A stretch of 64,000 nt of DNA. It comes from Pyropia haitanensis. Its lineage: Eukaryota > Rhodophyta > Bangiophyceae > Bangiales > Bangiaceae. This document shows, piece by piece, positions 20,465 through 31,521 of the stretch (the first letter of the stretch is position 1; the number at the start of each line of letters is the position of its first letter). The translations under genes were made by a program, and so were the position numbers. Under the pieces are notes generated by a model that saw only the letters and a program-made list of their open reading frames with translations, did no database searches and was not told where the DNA came from. The stretch is from positions 6,668,356 through 6,732,355 of the forward strand of contig SDUX01000007.1 of assembly GCA_008729055.1 (NCBI GenBank), written 5' to 3'.

Positions 20465-20868
20465 GGTGGGGGCAAGCGGTGAGGGGTCAGGGGGAGGGAC
20501 AGAGGAGAACGCCAGAGATTGTGAGGAGGGGAGGAGGAAAGTGGGAAAGGGGAGATGGGGACGAGGAAATGTTGGGGGGGGGGGGGGGGTTGAAGCGAGG
20601 GTAGGTAGGCCAAGGGGGTGGGCAAGGAGGCAGATGACAGTGGAGGCACGCAAGCGGGGAGTACTGGAGAGACCGAGCACCTGATGCAAATCGGCCCGCA
20701 GCAGCACCAGCCCGGGCCAGAGAATAGTGAAAGGGTTACTCGTGGGGCGGGAGGGGGGGGGAGAAAAGCCGGACGGAGACCGTGGTCGCCGCAGGCGGCG
20801 CGGGTGCCGCGGCCTACGGCGAGTGAACGTACAATGCCTACGCCCACCGAACACCGACGCACGTCCCA
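20465..20868. other. Upstream region of the WW-BAG gene
   Basis: Purine-rich on the plus strand, with a run of 17 or 18 G at about 20574-20591. It probably holds the promoter and 5' untranslated region of the minus-strand gene. No other gene seen. Confidence 0.4.
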
Positions 20869-21650
20869 GCGCAGTGGTGTCAAACCCGCGAACGTCGGGC
20901 CATCGTGCCGCGGCGTGCACAGCCCCTGACGGGGCCTGTGAGAGGGGGGGGGGACCGACCCCGAGTGCACGCCGCGTGCGTCGATGGCACGAAATTTTGC
21001 ACTCTGTGCACAGATTATTGCACGCAGTGCACGCTGGAGCGCACGCCTTGGCACGCAGCAGTGCACGGACGGTTCGTGTTGCCAGATTATTTACTACGGC
21101 CCAATTCAACAAGTGTGGGTGGCCTGTGTACTGTGCTGGACCATAAGGCAAGGTCATTGGCGCCATCCTCGAAACCGTCACCGTCCGGCGGAATGAGGAT
21201 GGATTTCTGAGAGTGAGGGCGTGCTTTGGGACAGCCCAACTACTTCCAATTGGGTTGTTTCGGGAATAGATCTGGGCCCGGCGTGCATCGGAGTGCACTG
21301 CTCCTTGCAAAGGCGTGCGCTCCACTGCGCATGGCCCGTGCCATCGCATGGCACGTAAAGCACAAAAACGTGCATCGTGTTGACGTCAGAGCGACTGAGG
21401 ACGACGAGCATGGATTCCGATGACATACTGCAGGACGTGCTCATGCTCCAGTGCTCCCGTACGGCGGCTGGGAAAAAAAAGTGCTCCGGAACTCATGCCT
21501 CAAAAGTGTACGGCGCCGTGCGTCGGCGTGCCAAAAAACCGTGGTCTGAGACCCCTTGGAGTGAGGTTTTCACGCCGTTGCACGGCCGATTGCACGCCCA
21601 GAGGGCGAAAATTTGATCCGCGGACGTTCGCGGGTTTGACACCACTGCGC
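20869..21650. mobile_element. TIR element A with GCGCAGTG ends and subterminal TGCAC motifs
   Basis: The 30 bp at 20869-20898, beginning GCGCAGTGGTGTCAAACC, match the reverse complement of 21621-21650 at 29 positions. The element is 782 bp long. Inside both halves the motif TGCAC (or GTGCA) occurs at least ten times, for example at about 20917, 20968, 21003-21065, 21283-21300 and 21580-21596. No transposase frame was recognised and no clear target-site duplication found. The terminal octamer is shared with elements B, C and D, so this is one family of non-autonomous DNA elements. Confidence 0.8.
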
Positions 21651-23128
21651 AGAGGCCGCATCTGGTCGACAGGCGCAAGCATGACACACGGCAGCGTGCG
21701 AGCAGGAGAGGCGGGGGGGGGGTGAATCGATGGGATGGAGGGGGACTACTGTGCGTAAATCAATTGTTGGATGCTCCATTAGGAGCGGAATTCCGCCTAA
21801 TAACGGACGATGATGGCGTCGCTGGCGCCGCATGCGGCGCGCGGTTTGCACATCCTGACAGACACGCGACGAGCGCGTCACCCTTCTTGGATTCGCTGTA
21901 AATACGCAAGGAGCAGAGTGGCCGCCTCGGTCGAAGACCTCGGTGGAAACAGCGGGCACAAGGTCACGCGCCTTCCTCGCCATTGGCCATAGGTACGGAA
22001 CTGCTCCCCGTGGGGTCTCTTTCGAGAGAGGGAGGCGGGACTGGCGGGGCGGGTTGGGGGGCGCTGCTGCTTTGAGGCGCACTTCGGCTCGGAGCCGGGC
22101 GGTCGAGGTCACCGTCGGGCCACCGGCACGCGCTGGCTGCTCACGGGAGGGCGCCGGCTAGGAGCGTTTGCTTGGGGGCGAGGGGAACCAGTGCGCTTCA
22201 ACGACGCAGGGGGGCCGATCTACTTGGTGGCGAGGCCGGCGCGTCGGCCGCCTCGACGGAGAGGGCACCCGCGGTCGCCGACGGACATGGGCGCGCAGCC
22301 CAGCTGTGGCGCCGCTGCCTGGCTAAAGCCACGGGACACCGTGGCACATTTGTGGGTGGGACACCATCGACTTGTGATGCTGTGGCGTAAGTGTTATGTT
22401 CGGATGTTTTAATGGCGTAGCGAGACGAACAGGGCGCTCTCGGGATGTGGGACGATGCCATCGAATGGCCCGGTGTTGAGCGCTCAAGACACACGCCCAA
22501 CGTAATAGGTGCGCACCGCAATGGCTTGGCCGCCCAACCCCCACGTAGGTCCCCCTGCTCGGGCATGCCGAGCCCAGCGGCCGAGTGCATGGCCATCCCA
22601 TCCCCCGCGACGGTCGTTCCGTCCCCACCAGCCCGGTCGCCCCCGACAGCCACGCGCGCAGCCAAGCCGGGCGTCACCCGTCGCGGCGACGGCCTCCACC
22701 CGCCCGGTGCGGGGCGGCACCGCCAGGCCAAGGCAGCGGCTGGGGAAGCGCCGCAGCGGCTCCCAAGGCGGGGACGGGCGACGCGCCACAGGCGCGACCG
22801 TCCCCCCTCCAGCAGAGCCCCGCACGGCTAGGGGGGAAGAGCGCCGGGGGCGGGGCGGGCGTGACAGCCGCCCGAGACGGCGGGCGTGAGTGCTCTGCCC
22901 GACGGCGCCGCGTCGGCAGCGGACGGCAGCGGCGGCGGCCAAACCAGCACCGGCCGGAACGTTGCCGAGCGTATGGTCGCCACCGCGTCCGGGAACGGCT
23001 GCGTGGGCGGATGGGCGGCGCGCCTCAAGGCACCACCGCCGAGCCCCCCTCAATGGCCACGGGTGGTGCGGCGCGCGGCGCGCACGCGCGGGCGGCGGCG
23101 CCCGTGACAGGGGCGCCCCCATCCACCC
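21651..23128. other. Intergenic, no gene recognised
   Basis: Mixed composition. The palindrome GCGGAATTCCGC lies at about 21787-21798, flanked by ATTAGG and CCTAAT. From about 22500 the sequence is GC-rich with overlapping Arg/Pro/Ala frames on both strands and no recognisable domain. The right part is the 3' flank of the small minus-strand gene at 23129. Confidence 0.4.
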
Positions 23129-23596
23129 CTACCGGCCCGACCGCCCCCGCACGAGCCCCGCCGCACGGCGGAGGGCGGCGGGCAGGCCGGCGGTGCTCCC
23201 CCCCGCCTCCACCCACCGCACATTCCACGCCGCCGCCGCCGTCGACGGCACCGACGACGGCGGCGACGGCAACGCCGACGCCGACGCCGACGGACGGGCC
23301 GACGGGGACGCTGGCGCCGCCGCAGACGACGACCGTACCGCCATTGGCAGGGCCGTGTCGCGGGCGGCACCGTGGATGAGCGCGTCCGCGTCGGCGCGGG
23401 CGTCCTCCTCGTCCCGCCAGTCGAGCAGCGAGTCGCACGAGCGGCCCGCGTCGGCGGGCTCCTCGGCATAGTCAAACGCCTGCTGGCTGCGGATGCACGT
23501 CAGCGGGCAGCCGTGGCTGCCGCGCGTCGACGCGGACGGCGACGGGTAGAGGGCGGGCGGCGGGAAGGAGGTTGGGAAGCTGGGGGGCGACGTCAT
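23129..23596 (-). CDS. Small protein of unknown family, paralogue 1
   Basis: A 155-residue intronless frame starting at MTSPPSFPTSF. I do not recognise the family. The N-terminus is Pro/Ser-rich, followed by a strongly conserved core, CIRSQQAFDYAEEPADAGRS, and an acidic stretch (LLDWRDEEDARADAD). The middle is Ala/Ser/Pro-rich, and the end reads LPAALRRAAGLVRGRSGR. The core and the C-terminal block recur in the plus-strand gene at 26401, with the same order and nearly the same length, so the two are paralogues in head-to-head orientation. There is no signal peptide, membrane helix or catalytic signature. The basic end after an acidic core could suit a binding or regulatory protein, but that is a guess. 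Confidence 0.7.
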   Translation of the reverse strand: MTSPPSFPTSFPPPALYPSPSASTRGSHGCPLTCIRSQQAFDYAEEPADAGRSCDSLLDWRDEEDARADADALIHGAARDTALPMAVRSSSAAAPASPSARPSASASALPSPPSSVPSTAAAAWNVRWVEAGGSTAGLPAALRRAAGLVRGRSGR

Positions 23597-26400
23597 GGTG
23601 TCGGGGGGGGGGGCAAGCGCAAGAGCAATGGGGCGGGGCTCGCGCGAGGCGGTAGGGAGCCGGCGTGGGTGGGTAGGGTGGTGGAGACGAGCAAAGAGGG
23701 ACGGGGAACGCGATGAGCACGGGGAGGAATGGCGGCCGTTGCTGTGCGTGGTCGGACGGTGGTGGTGGTGGCGTTCAAGGTGCCCTAAAATAGCGGCGTG
23801 GGCGGGGCGGACCGGCGCTCGCGGCGGCGGTCTTTTGTACTCGCGCGCTCCCCCTGCCCCCCCCCCCCCGCGTATCCCTGCCAGCGACGGCTGCTGCCGC
23901 AGCAGACGCTGCGCCGTGCAGCGGTGCGGTGGTCCCACGGCTGGCGCCGCCTCCCGCCCGCTGGTCGCCCCCCGCCGCCGCCGCGGGGAGGGGCGACCCG
24001 CCCCCCCCAACGACACCACCCAACGGCGCCGGCAGCCGCCGCGGCGTCGTCGTCCGCGGCTGACGCCGCGCCGCTACGGGCCGCCCGCGCGCCCGGGCGG
24101 CGGTGCCGCCGCCGCGGCGGCCGCGCAGGCAGTGGCGGCACGGAGTGGCGGGTGCTGGGGGGGGGCGCCCCGCCGCTGTGGGTGCCAGACAGTCGCAGAC
24201 AGTGAGGGATGGAAAGGGAGACTGGGGTGTTGGGGGGGGGAAGGGGTGTCTGCGAGGTGCATGCGATGCAGGTCAAGAAGGGGGGGGGGGGAGGGGGGGG
24301 GAGGGGGGAGGGGTGTCTGCGGGGTCAATGAGGTGCAGAGGGAGAAGGAGGGCCGGCCAGAGACCGGGACGAGGCGGGTGGGAGGCGGTGCGAGCGAGAG
24401 GGGCGGCACGACGCCTTGGCGTCCCGTGGCTTGGAGCGACCCGTGCAGAGGAGGGAGCGCGCCTGGAGAGGTGGAGGGGGCAGACACGCAAACCGGCACG
24501 GCAGAGGTGGGCTGGGGGAGAAAGGGGGCGCCGCCGCCGACCGGCGGCCGCCGCCCCGCCCGCCCCCGCCGGCCGCGGCGCGGCGCCGCGGCGCGCGCGC
24601 CAAATCATTTGGGCGGGCCCGCCGCAAGCGGCGGCCGCCACGGCGGCGCCGCCGCCGCCAACGTCGGCCGCCGCCGCTGGCCGCCGCCGCCGGCCGCCGC
24701 ACCCCACCGTCCCTGGCCGCGGTGCCGCCATGCGGCCGCCACCCGCGGCGGGCGGTGGCGGCGCGGCCGTCACCCGCGGTGGGCGGTGGCGGCGCGGCCG
24801 CCACCCGCGGTGGGTGGCGGCGCGGCCGCCACCCGCGGTGGGTGGTGGCGGCGCGGCCGCCACCCGCGGTGGGTGGTGGCGGCGCGGCCGCCACCAGCAG
24901 CGGGCGGTGACGGCGCGGCCGCCACCAGCAGTGGGCGGTGGCGGCGCGGCCGCCGCGTCGCGCGCACCCCCCCCCCCCACCCCCCCCCCCCCCCCCCGTG
25001 CCACCACACACACCTGGTCACCACCCACCCCCCCCCCCCCCCCCCCCCCCCATCCCCGCTACCCCCCTTACGCGTCGCCCTCCCCCCCCCCCCCCTCCCC
25101 CCCCCCCCCCGGCGTGGTCCACACTCCCACTCGCCCGTCACGGCCACCGTCGCATCATTGGCCGCCACGCACACACGCCGTCGCTCCCCGCCCCGCGCCG
25201 CCGCCGCCGCCGCGTCCGTCCCGGTCTGCTACTGCCTGCCGGCGGCGGTCGTGGCGGCGGCGCCCCCACCCGGGGGGGGGGAGGGGGTCCCCCGCCCGCC
25301 CGCCCGCCCGCCCGCCGCGGGCGCGTCGCGGCACCGCCGCGTGCCGACCACCGCCAGCGTGTCCCGCCCCCCCCCCCCCACCGACCGGCGGGCCACCCAC
25401 ACCGGCCGGTGTGGGTGGGCTCCTCCCCCCCCCCCCCCGCCAGTCTCGCTGCTTGCAAAAAGCGCGGCGTGGCTGCCACCCACCCCCCACCCACCCACAC
25501 ACCCCCTGTCACCCACGCCGCCACTGCCTGCCGCCGTGCGTCTGGCGCGACCGCCGCGGTTGCGGCGCGTCACCCCACCCCACCCCACCCCACCCCCACT
25601 CCACCCCTCCCCCCCCCCCACCCCCCGCCAGGTGGTCCCCCCACCACCGCCACCGCCACGCGGCATTGGCGGCAGCCGGCTGCGCTGCCCCACCGCCGCC
25701 GCCCCGCGGTGCGCCGCGCGGCCGCCCGTTTGGTGGCGCGCGCCCCCCCGTGCGTGCGCGCGGCGGGAGCCCGACGCGGCGGCGGCGGCCGGCGGCGGCG
25801 GCGCCGCCACCGCCGACACTCCCCCGCGCGGGGGGGGGTGGGTGCGTGCCGACCCGCTGGCGCCGCCGCCGCGGCGCAGCCGCCGACCGCCGACACGACG
25901 CCGCGGGCGGGGGGGGGGGGGGGGGGATCCGACACGCGGCCGGCGGCGGCGGTCGCCCGCCCCGTCGCCGCCGCCCGCCTGGCCGCTGCCGCCCGCGCCA
26001 GCTGGCAGCGGGGAGTTGGTTGGCGCCGCCACGGTGGGGTGGGGGGGGGGGGGGAGCCGACGCGCTGGCTGCTGGCAACCCCGTTTCCCATCTCCGCCAC
26101 TTGGGCGGCGGCGCGCCGGGTGCCCCCCCACGCTGCAGCAGCAGCTATTGCTGGAGGGGGGGGGGGGTGGGGGCGCGCGCCCGCGGGTACAAAGGCGGCC
26201 GCCGCGGGCGTCTGCCGGTCCGTTTCTGAGGAGCACATCGCCCGCTCCGTCGCCCACCGCAGCAAACCACCGCCCTCCTCCTCCCTCTCCACCTCCTCCG
26301 TCTCCGCTCGGACGTACGCCCCACCCGCCCACGCCGTCTCTACCGCCTCGCGCAGCTGGTTTTTTTTTTTTTTTCCCCGCGACGCGACGCCACCCCCACC
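23597..26400. promoter_or_regulatory. 2.8-kb divergent region between the two paralogues, with C tracts
   Basis: The outer few hundred bases on each side resemble each other as inverted copies. Read towards each gene, both have GTACAAA(A/G) followed by CGGC/CCGCCGCG and GCCGGTCCG, about 215-240 bp before the start codon, and CTACCGCCTCGCGC nearer the gene. The centre is extremely C-rich on the plus strand, with runs of 10-30 C interrupted by A or T (about 24965-25110). A T15 run sits 25 bp before the right start codon. Long plus-strand frames across this region are Pro/Arg low-complexity and not believed. Confidence 0.6.
24732..24954. repeat. 31-bp minisatellite, seven units
   Basis: GCGGCCG recurs at 24732, 24763, 24794, 24822, 24853, 24884, 24915 and 24946, a 31-bp period with one 28-bp unit. 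Each unit contains GCCGCCACC, then a variable hexamer, then GGGTGGTGGCGGC or similar. The period is not a multiple of three, so it is not selected as coding sequence. It lies midway between the two divergent paralogues. Confidence 0.9.
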
Positions 26401-26882
26401 ATGGACGCGCCGACCGTCTTCCCATCGTCGCTGCCCACCCCCTACGCGTCGCCGTTGCTCTCCCCCCGCGGCCGCCGCGGCGCCCTCGACACGTGCATCC
26501 GCAGCCAGCAGGCGTACGACTACGCGGAGGAGCCAGCCGACGCGGGGCGCTCGACCGACTCGCTCCTCGACGCGCGGGACGACGCGCTCGCGCACGCGGA
26601 GGAGCTGGTCATGGGCACCCTCTCCCCGTCGGCGGCGGTGGCGCCGCCGCCGACGCGGGCGCCGCCCGCGTCGTCGCCGTCGCCGTCGCCGTCCGTGTCG
26701 CCGTCGCGGTCACCGTCGGCGCCGTCGGCGGCGGCAGAGCTGCGGACCGCCACGCGGGCGGCCTACGGTGCGGGGGGGGGGGCGGGAAGGGAGCCGCCGC
26801 CGCCCTTCCCGCCGCCCTCCGCCGTGCGGCGGGGCTCGTCCGCGGCCGCTCCGCGCGGTCGCTGTGGTCGGGTCGCCCCTGA
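26401..26882 (+). CDS. Small protein of unknown family, paralogue 2, one frame break
   Basis: Starts at MDAPTVFPSSLPTPY and carries the same core as paralogue 1, CIRSQQAYDYAEEPADAGRS, then an acidic helix-like stretch and a Ser/Pro repeat (PSPSPSVSPSRSPS). After an 11-G run at 26772-26782 the homologous C-terminal block LPAALRRAAGLVRGRS appears in a different frame and ends at 26882 with RSLWSGRP. The paralogue shows that this block belongs to the protein, so one base is missing or two are extra at the G run, in the DNA or in the assembly. About 160 residues when corrected. The family is not recognised. Its 3' end converges with the HAT-repeat gene. Confidence 0.7.
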
Positions 26883-27611
26883 TGGGGGTTGGCGTCGCGT
26901 GGGGCGGTTCCCCCGCGGCCACGGCGGGGTCTCCACACAACCCGCCCGCCGTGGCGGTGGCCACCGCACGCAGCGCACGCCCGTCCACATCCGCTCCACG
27001 GGGGGGAAGGTCGTCACGGCCACGCCGCGCAAACGTGCGCGCGGCGCCGCGCGTGGCTGCTGCCGCCGCCGCTCGCCGCCGTTGCGGCAACGGCGGCCAC
27101 TGGTCGCTCGTGCTGGGCGGCTCGGGCGGCGGCGGCGCTCGCCCTTCACCCTCGGGTACTTGCGCCCGACGGGCGGGGCCCGGTGCGGCCGGTCGCCGCA
27201 GCTGCGGCGTGGCCCGCTGGAGGGAGGGCGCGGCCGCCACCAGCAGGTCGGTGCGCAGCGGATGCCCCGGCGGCCACGTTTGGCGCGCCAGGCGCTGCTC
27301 GGCAGAGGCGCCCGCTTCTCCCTTTTCCCGCGCACCCCTGTCCCAGCGCCTGCCCTGCCGCTGCAGCGGTTCGCCGTCTGCCCATGGGGACCCGACGCTA
27401 CGCGGCCGGCAATGACTGTGCTAGATACAAGTAACAAAAGAACCCTCTTACTCGGTACTCTGACTCGTACGGTCGCCGCTGGCCACAACGAGCGCACGCG
27501 CGCCCTTTTTATCCTGTGCAAAAACCGGCGGCTGCTTCGCCTTGCGTCCCAAAACCATGGCATAAATGGCACCCCCACGGCCCAGAACCCCCCCCTCCCC
27601 CGGTTCGGACT
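26883..27611. other. Convergent 3' intergenic region
   Basis: Lies between the ends of paralogue 2 (+) and the HAT-repeat gene (-). A lower-GC patch at about 27405-27560 may hold the 3' ends of both transcripts. No gene recognised. Confidence 0.4.
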
Positions 27612-30600
27612 CTACAATAGCCCCCCCCCCCCGCCCTCCCACCCAAGCAGCGCCGCCACCTCCGCCCCGTCAGCGACCCCGTCGGCCGCCGCGGCGAGCG
27701 CGTCCGCCTCGGCAGCCTCCCCAGCCCGGCGCGCCACCCCCGCCAGCGCCTTCCACGCCGGCCCGTGCGACGGGTCGGCTGCGAGGGCGCGCCGCAGCAG
27801 CGGCGCCGCCACCGCGTCGCCGCCGGCGCTGTCGCCACCGCCGCCACCCCCGCCGCCGCTGCCGCTGTCGCTGCCGCTGCCGCTGCCGCTGCCGCTGCCG
27901 TCATCGTCCCGCCCCTTGGCGGCGGCAGCGGCGGCGGCAGCGGTGGCAGCCGCCACCTCCAGCCCCGCCCACGCCGTCAAAATCGGCGCGGCGCCCGGCG
28001 CGGCGCCCGCCGCCGCCGCCGCGTCCGCATAGTGCCGCCTCGCGGCGGCAACGTCACCCGCGGCGGCGGCCGCCGCGGCGGCCGCCGCGCCCAGCGACGG
28101 TGAGCCCGGCGCCGCCGCCGCGGCGGCGGTGAGGAGCGCCGCCGCCTCGGCGGGCTGGCCGGCGGCGGCCTCCACCGCCGCCGCGGCAACGGCGATCGCG
28201 TCGGCGGGGGCAGCCGCCGCGGCAGACGCGGCGGCGAGCAGCGCCCGTGCGGCGGCCACGTTTTCCGCCGACGGGGCCGACGTGGGCGCCCCGTCCCGAC
28301 GCGCGCCCGCGCCGCCATCGCGACCGCCACCGTCGTCGTCCGCGTCGCCCGCCGCGGGCGGCCGCACCAGCAGCACCGCCGGGGCGGTATAGCCGAGCGC
28401 GTCGGCCGGGTCGGCCTCTCGCGCGGCGGCGTACCACCGCAGCGCGGCGGGCGTGTCGCCGACGGCCGCCTCGAGCGCGCCCCGCGCGTGCGCCACCGCC
28501 GCCGACCGCGGCGCCGCGGCCGCCGCCGCCGCGTACGCCGCCCGCGCGGCGGCCACGTTGCCCGACCCACGCTCCAGCCGCCCCGTCACGAGCAGGGGGG
28601 AGGGGGAGGCCGGGTCGAGCGCCGCCGCGCGGCGGAGGAGCGCGCGGCCGACCGCCGCGGCGCCGCGGCCGCCCCACTCGACGCCGCCCCACGCGGTGAG
28701 GAGGCGCGCCGCCGCCGCGGCGGGCGCGGCGGCCAGGCCCGCCGCGCCCGTCGCGGCGAGCGCCGCCGCCGCCGCGTCGGCGGCGGCCGTGCCGGGCGGC
28801 AGCGCGGACGCACCCCCCCCCCCGTCACCGCCACCCCCACCCCCGCCGCCATCGGCCGCGGCAGCGCCGGCGGCCGCCGTCCCCGTGATGGCGGCGAGCC
28901 CCCGGGAGAGCACCGACACGGCCGCGCCGTACTGGCGGCGGCGCGCCTCGAGGCGCGCCCACGCCTCCCACGCCCCGCCCCGCGGGTCGGCCGCCGCGGC
29001 GGCCGCGTACAGCTGCCGCGACCGCTCGGCCGCGCCGGCGCGCTCCTCCAGCCGCGCCCAGCCGAGCCACAGCGGCGCCGCCGCGTCGGCGGGGCCGCCG
29101 CCATCCCCACCCCCGCCGCCGCCGCCGCCGCCGCGGCCGGCGGCCGCCGCCGCGGGCGTCGCGCCCACCACGGACGCCGCGTCGGCGGCGGCGGCGGAGC
29201 GGCCGCCCGCGGCGGCCGCCGCCGCGGCAGCGGCCGCCGACAGCACCACGACGGGCGGCGACGGGGGCCGCCACCCGCCCCCGCCCCCCCCAGCGCCCAC
29301 GCCCCTCGTGGCGGCCACGCGGCCGCCCCCCCACGTGGCCGCCGCCGCCGCCGCCGCCGCCACCGCCGCCGTGCCCGCCGCGTAGACGGACCGCGCGGCG
29401 GCCACCCCGCCGCGCCCCTCCTCCAGCCGCGCCCACGCGGCGTAGACGGTGGCCACCCCATCAGCGGCGTCCGCCCCCCCGCCGCCGCCGCCGCCACCGC
29501 CCGTGGCCGCCGCTGCCGCCGCCGCGGCGGCCGCGTCGCGCAGCGCGGCGACCGCCGCCTCGGGCCGCCCCGCCTCCTTCTCTATATGCGCCAGCGACAG
29601 CCACGCGGGCGTATACGCGGGCTCCCCCCCCACCGCCTGCCGCAGCAGCGCGCGCGCGCGGTCCCGGTCGCCCGCGCTCCGCTCGGCCAGCGCCCACGCG
29701 TGGCGGATGCGGGTGGCGGTCGTGCGCGGCGCGCCCGCCGCGGCCGCCGCCGCGACGCCCGCCGCGTAGACGGCGCGCGCGGCGGCGGGCCCGCCGAGGC
29801 GGCCGGCAAGGTCGCCGCGGCAGCGCCACGCGGAGGGGGCGGTCGGGTCGACGGCGGTGGCGGCCTCGGCGAGGGCGAGCGCCGTGGGGAGGGCGCCCGC
29901 CAGGACGGCCAGGTCGGAGCGGGAGCGGAGGCTCGCCGCGAGCGTCGCGAGCAGCCCGCGCGTGTGGCGGGGGGAGAGCGCGCGGTGGGGTACGCCGCCG
30001 CCGCCGCCGTCGCCAACGCCGGTGCCGCCGCCAGAGGCGGCCGCGTCGGCGGCGGTGGCGGCGGCGGCGCCCGTCGCGGTGGCGCCACCGCTGGCCGACC
30101 CGGGCGCTACCGCCGCCGCCGACCGAAGCGCGGCGGTGGCGAGCGCCGCGGCGGCCACGTCCGCCGGATCACTCCCTACCTCCCCCAGGTCCACCCCCCC
30201 AACCCCCCCCCACCCCCCCCCCCCCCCTCTCGCCCCTCCTCCGCGTCCTCCCCCTCCGCGGCGGTCGCAAACAGCACCGGCGCGGCCCAGCCCGCCGCGC
30301 CCAGCCCATCGGGCGGGCGCACCCCCCCCCGCGCCAGCGCCGCCGCCGACAGCCGCCCCGCGGTGCCGAGCAGCGCCGCCGCGCGGGGCGACCGCGCCGC
30401 CGCCGACGCGCCGCTGCCGCCGCCGCCGCCGCCACCGCCGCCGCCACCGCCGCCGCTGCGGGCGGCGGCGGCGCGCCCCCACGCGAGCCACAGGCGCCCG
30501 TCGCCCGGGCGCGCCGCGACCGCCCGCCGGTACGCCCGGTCGGCGCGGTCGTACTGGCGCGCGGCGGCGTCGAGGTCGGCGAGCGCCAGCCACACCGACG

Positions 30601-31481
30601 CGGCGATGGTGCTCCGCGCAGACGACGCGGGCGTGCCCGCCGCCACCCCGCCGGCGGCGACGCGCGCCCGCCGGCCGGCCCCACCGACACCGCCGCCACC
30701 GCCGCCGCGGTCGCCGTCGCCAGCGTCGCCCGCGTCGTCGCCGTCGGCACCACCGCTGGTGGGGGCGCCCGCGGCGACGACCACCTCGGCCGCCTCCTCC
30801 AGCAGCCGCCGGGCGGCGGCGACGCCGCCCCCCTCCCCCGCCGACGCCACCCCCGCGGGCGACCGCTCCAGCGCCGCCCACTCGAGCAGCACCCCCGCCA
30901 CCCCATCCACCGCCGCCGCCGCCGCCGCGCCCATCGCCCCCCCGCCAGCACCCCCACCCCCACCGCCACCTCCACCGCCACCACCACCACCACCACCACC
31001 ACCACCACCACCCCCCGCCGCCCACGGCCCCGCCGCAGCCGCCGCGACCGCCGCTGCCGTCGCCGCCGCCGACCGCCGCGCCACTGCCGCCGCGTCTGCA
31101 TAGTGCGCGCGCGCGCGCCCCGTGTTGCCGTCCCGCGCCTCGACGCGCGCGGCGGCGGCGGCGAGGGCGACCGCCGACGCGGCGTCGGCGGCCGCGTCGA
31201 CGGCGGCCCACCGCCCAGCACGGCGGCGGCGGCGGCCGCGCCCCCCCCCCCCACCCCGGCCGCCCGCGCCGGCTCCCCCCCCGCGGCGCGGCGGCCAGCA
31301 CCGCCCGCGCGGCGGCGGGCCCCGCGACCGCCTCGGCCGCCTCGGCCGCCGCCGCCCGCAGCAGCCCGTCGGCCGGGTTCGCCGCCACCCCCGCGCGGAG
31401 CACCGCCGCCGCCTCGGCGGCACGGTACGAGGGCGCCGCCCCGGCAGCCGCCGCGGCGGCGTCCGCGTCGTCGGTGCCGAC

Positions 31482-31521
<40 letters not shown>

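Noticed and set aside
24732..24954. CRISPR-like array
   Set aside because: The repeats are contiguous 31-bp units without spacers, in a eukaryotic context.
23595..27415. Plus-strand open frames of 700-1100 codons across the paralogue region
   Set aside because: They arise from stop-poor C/G tracts and run through the minus-strand paralogue, the minisatellite and the promoter; no domain is present.
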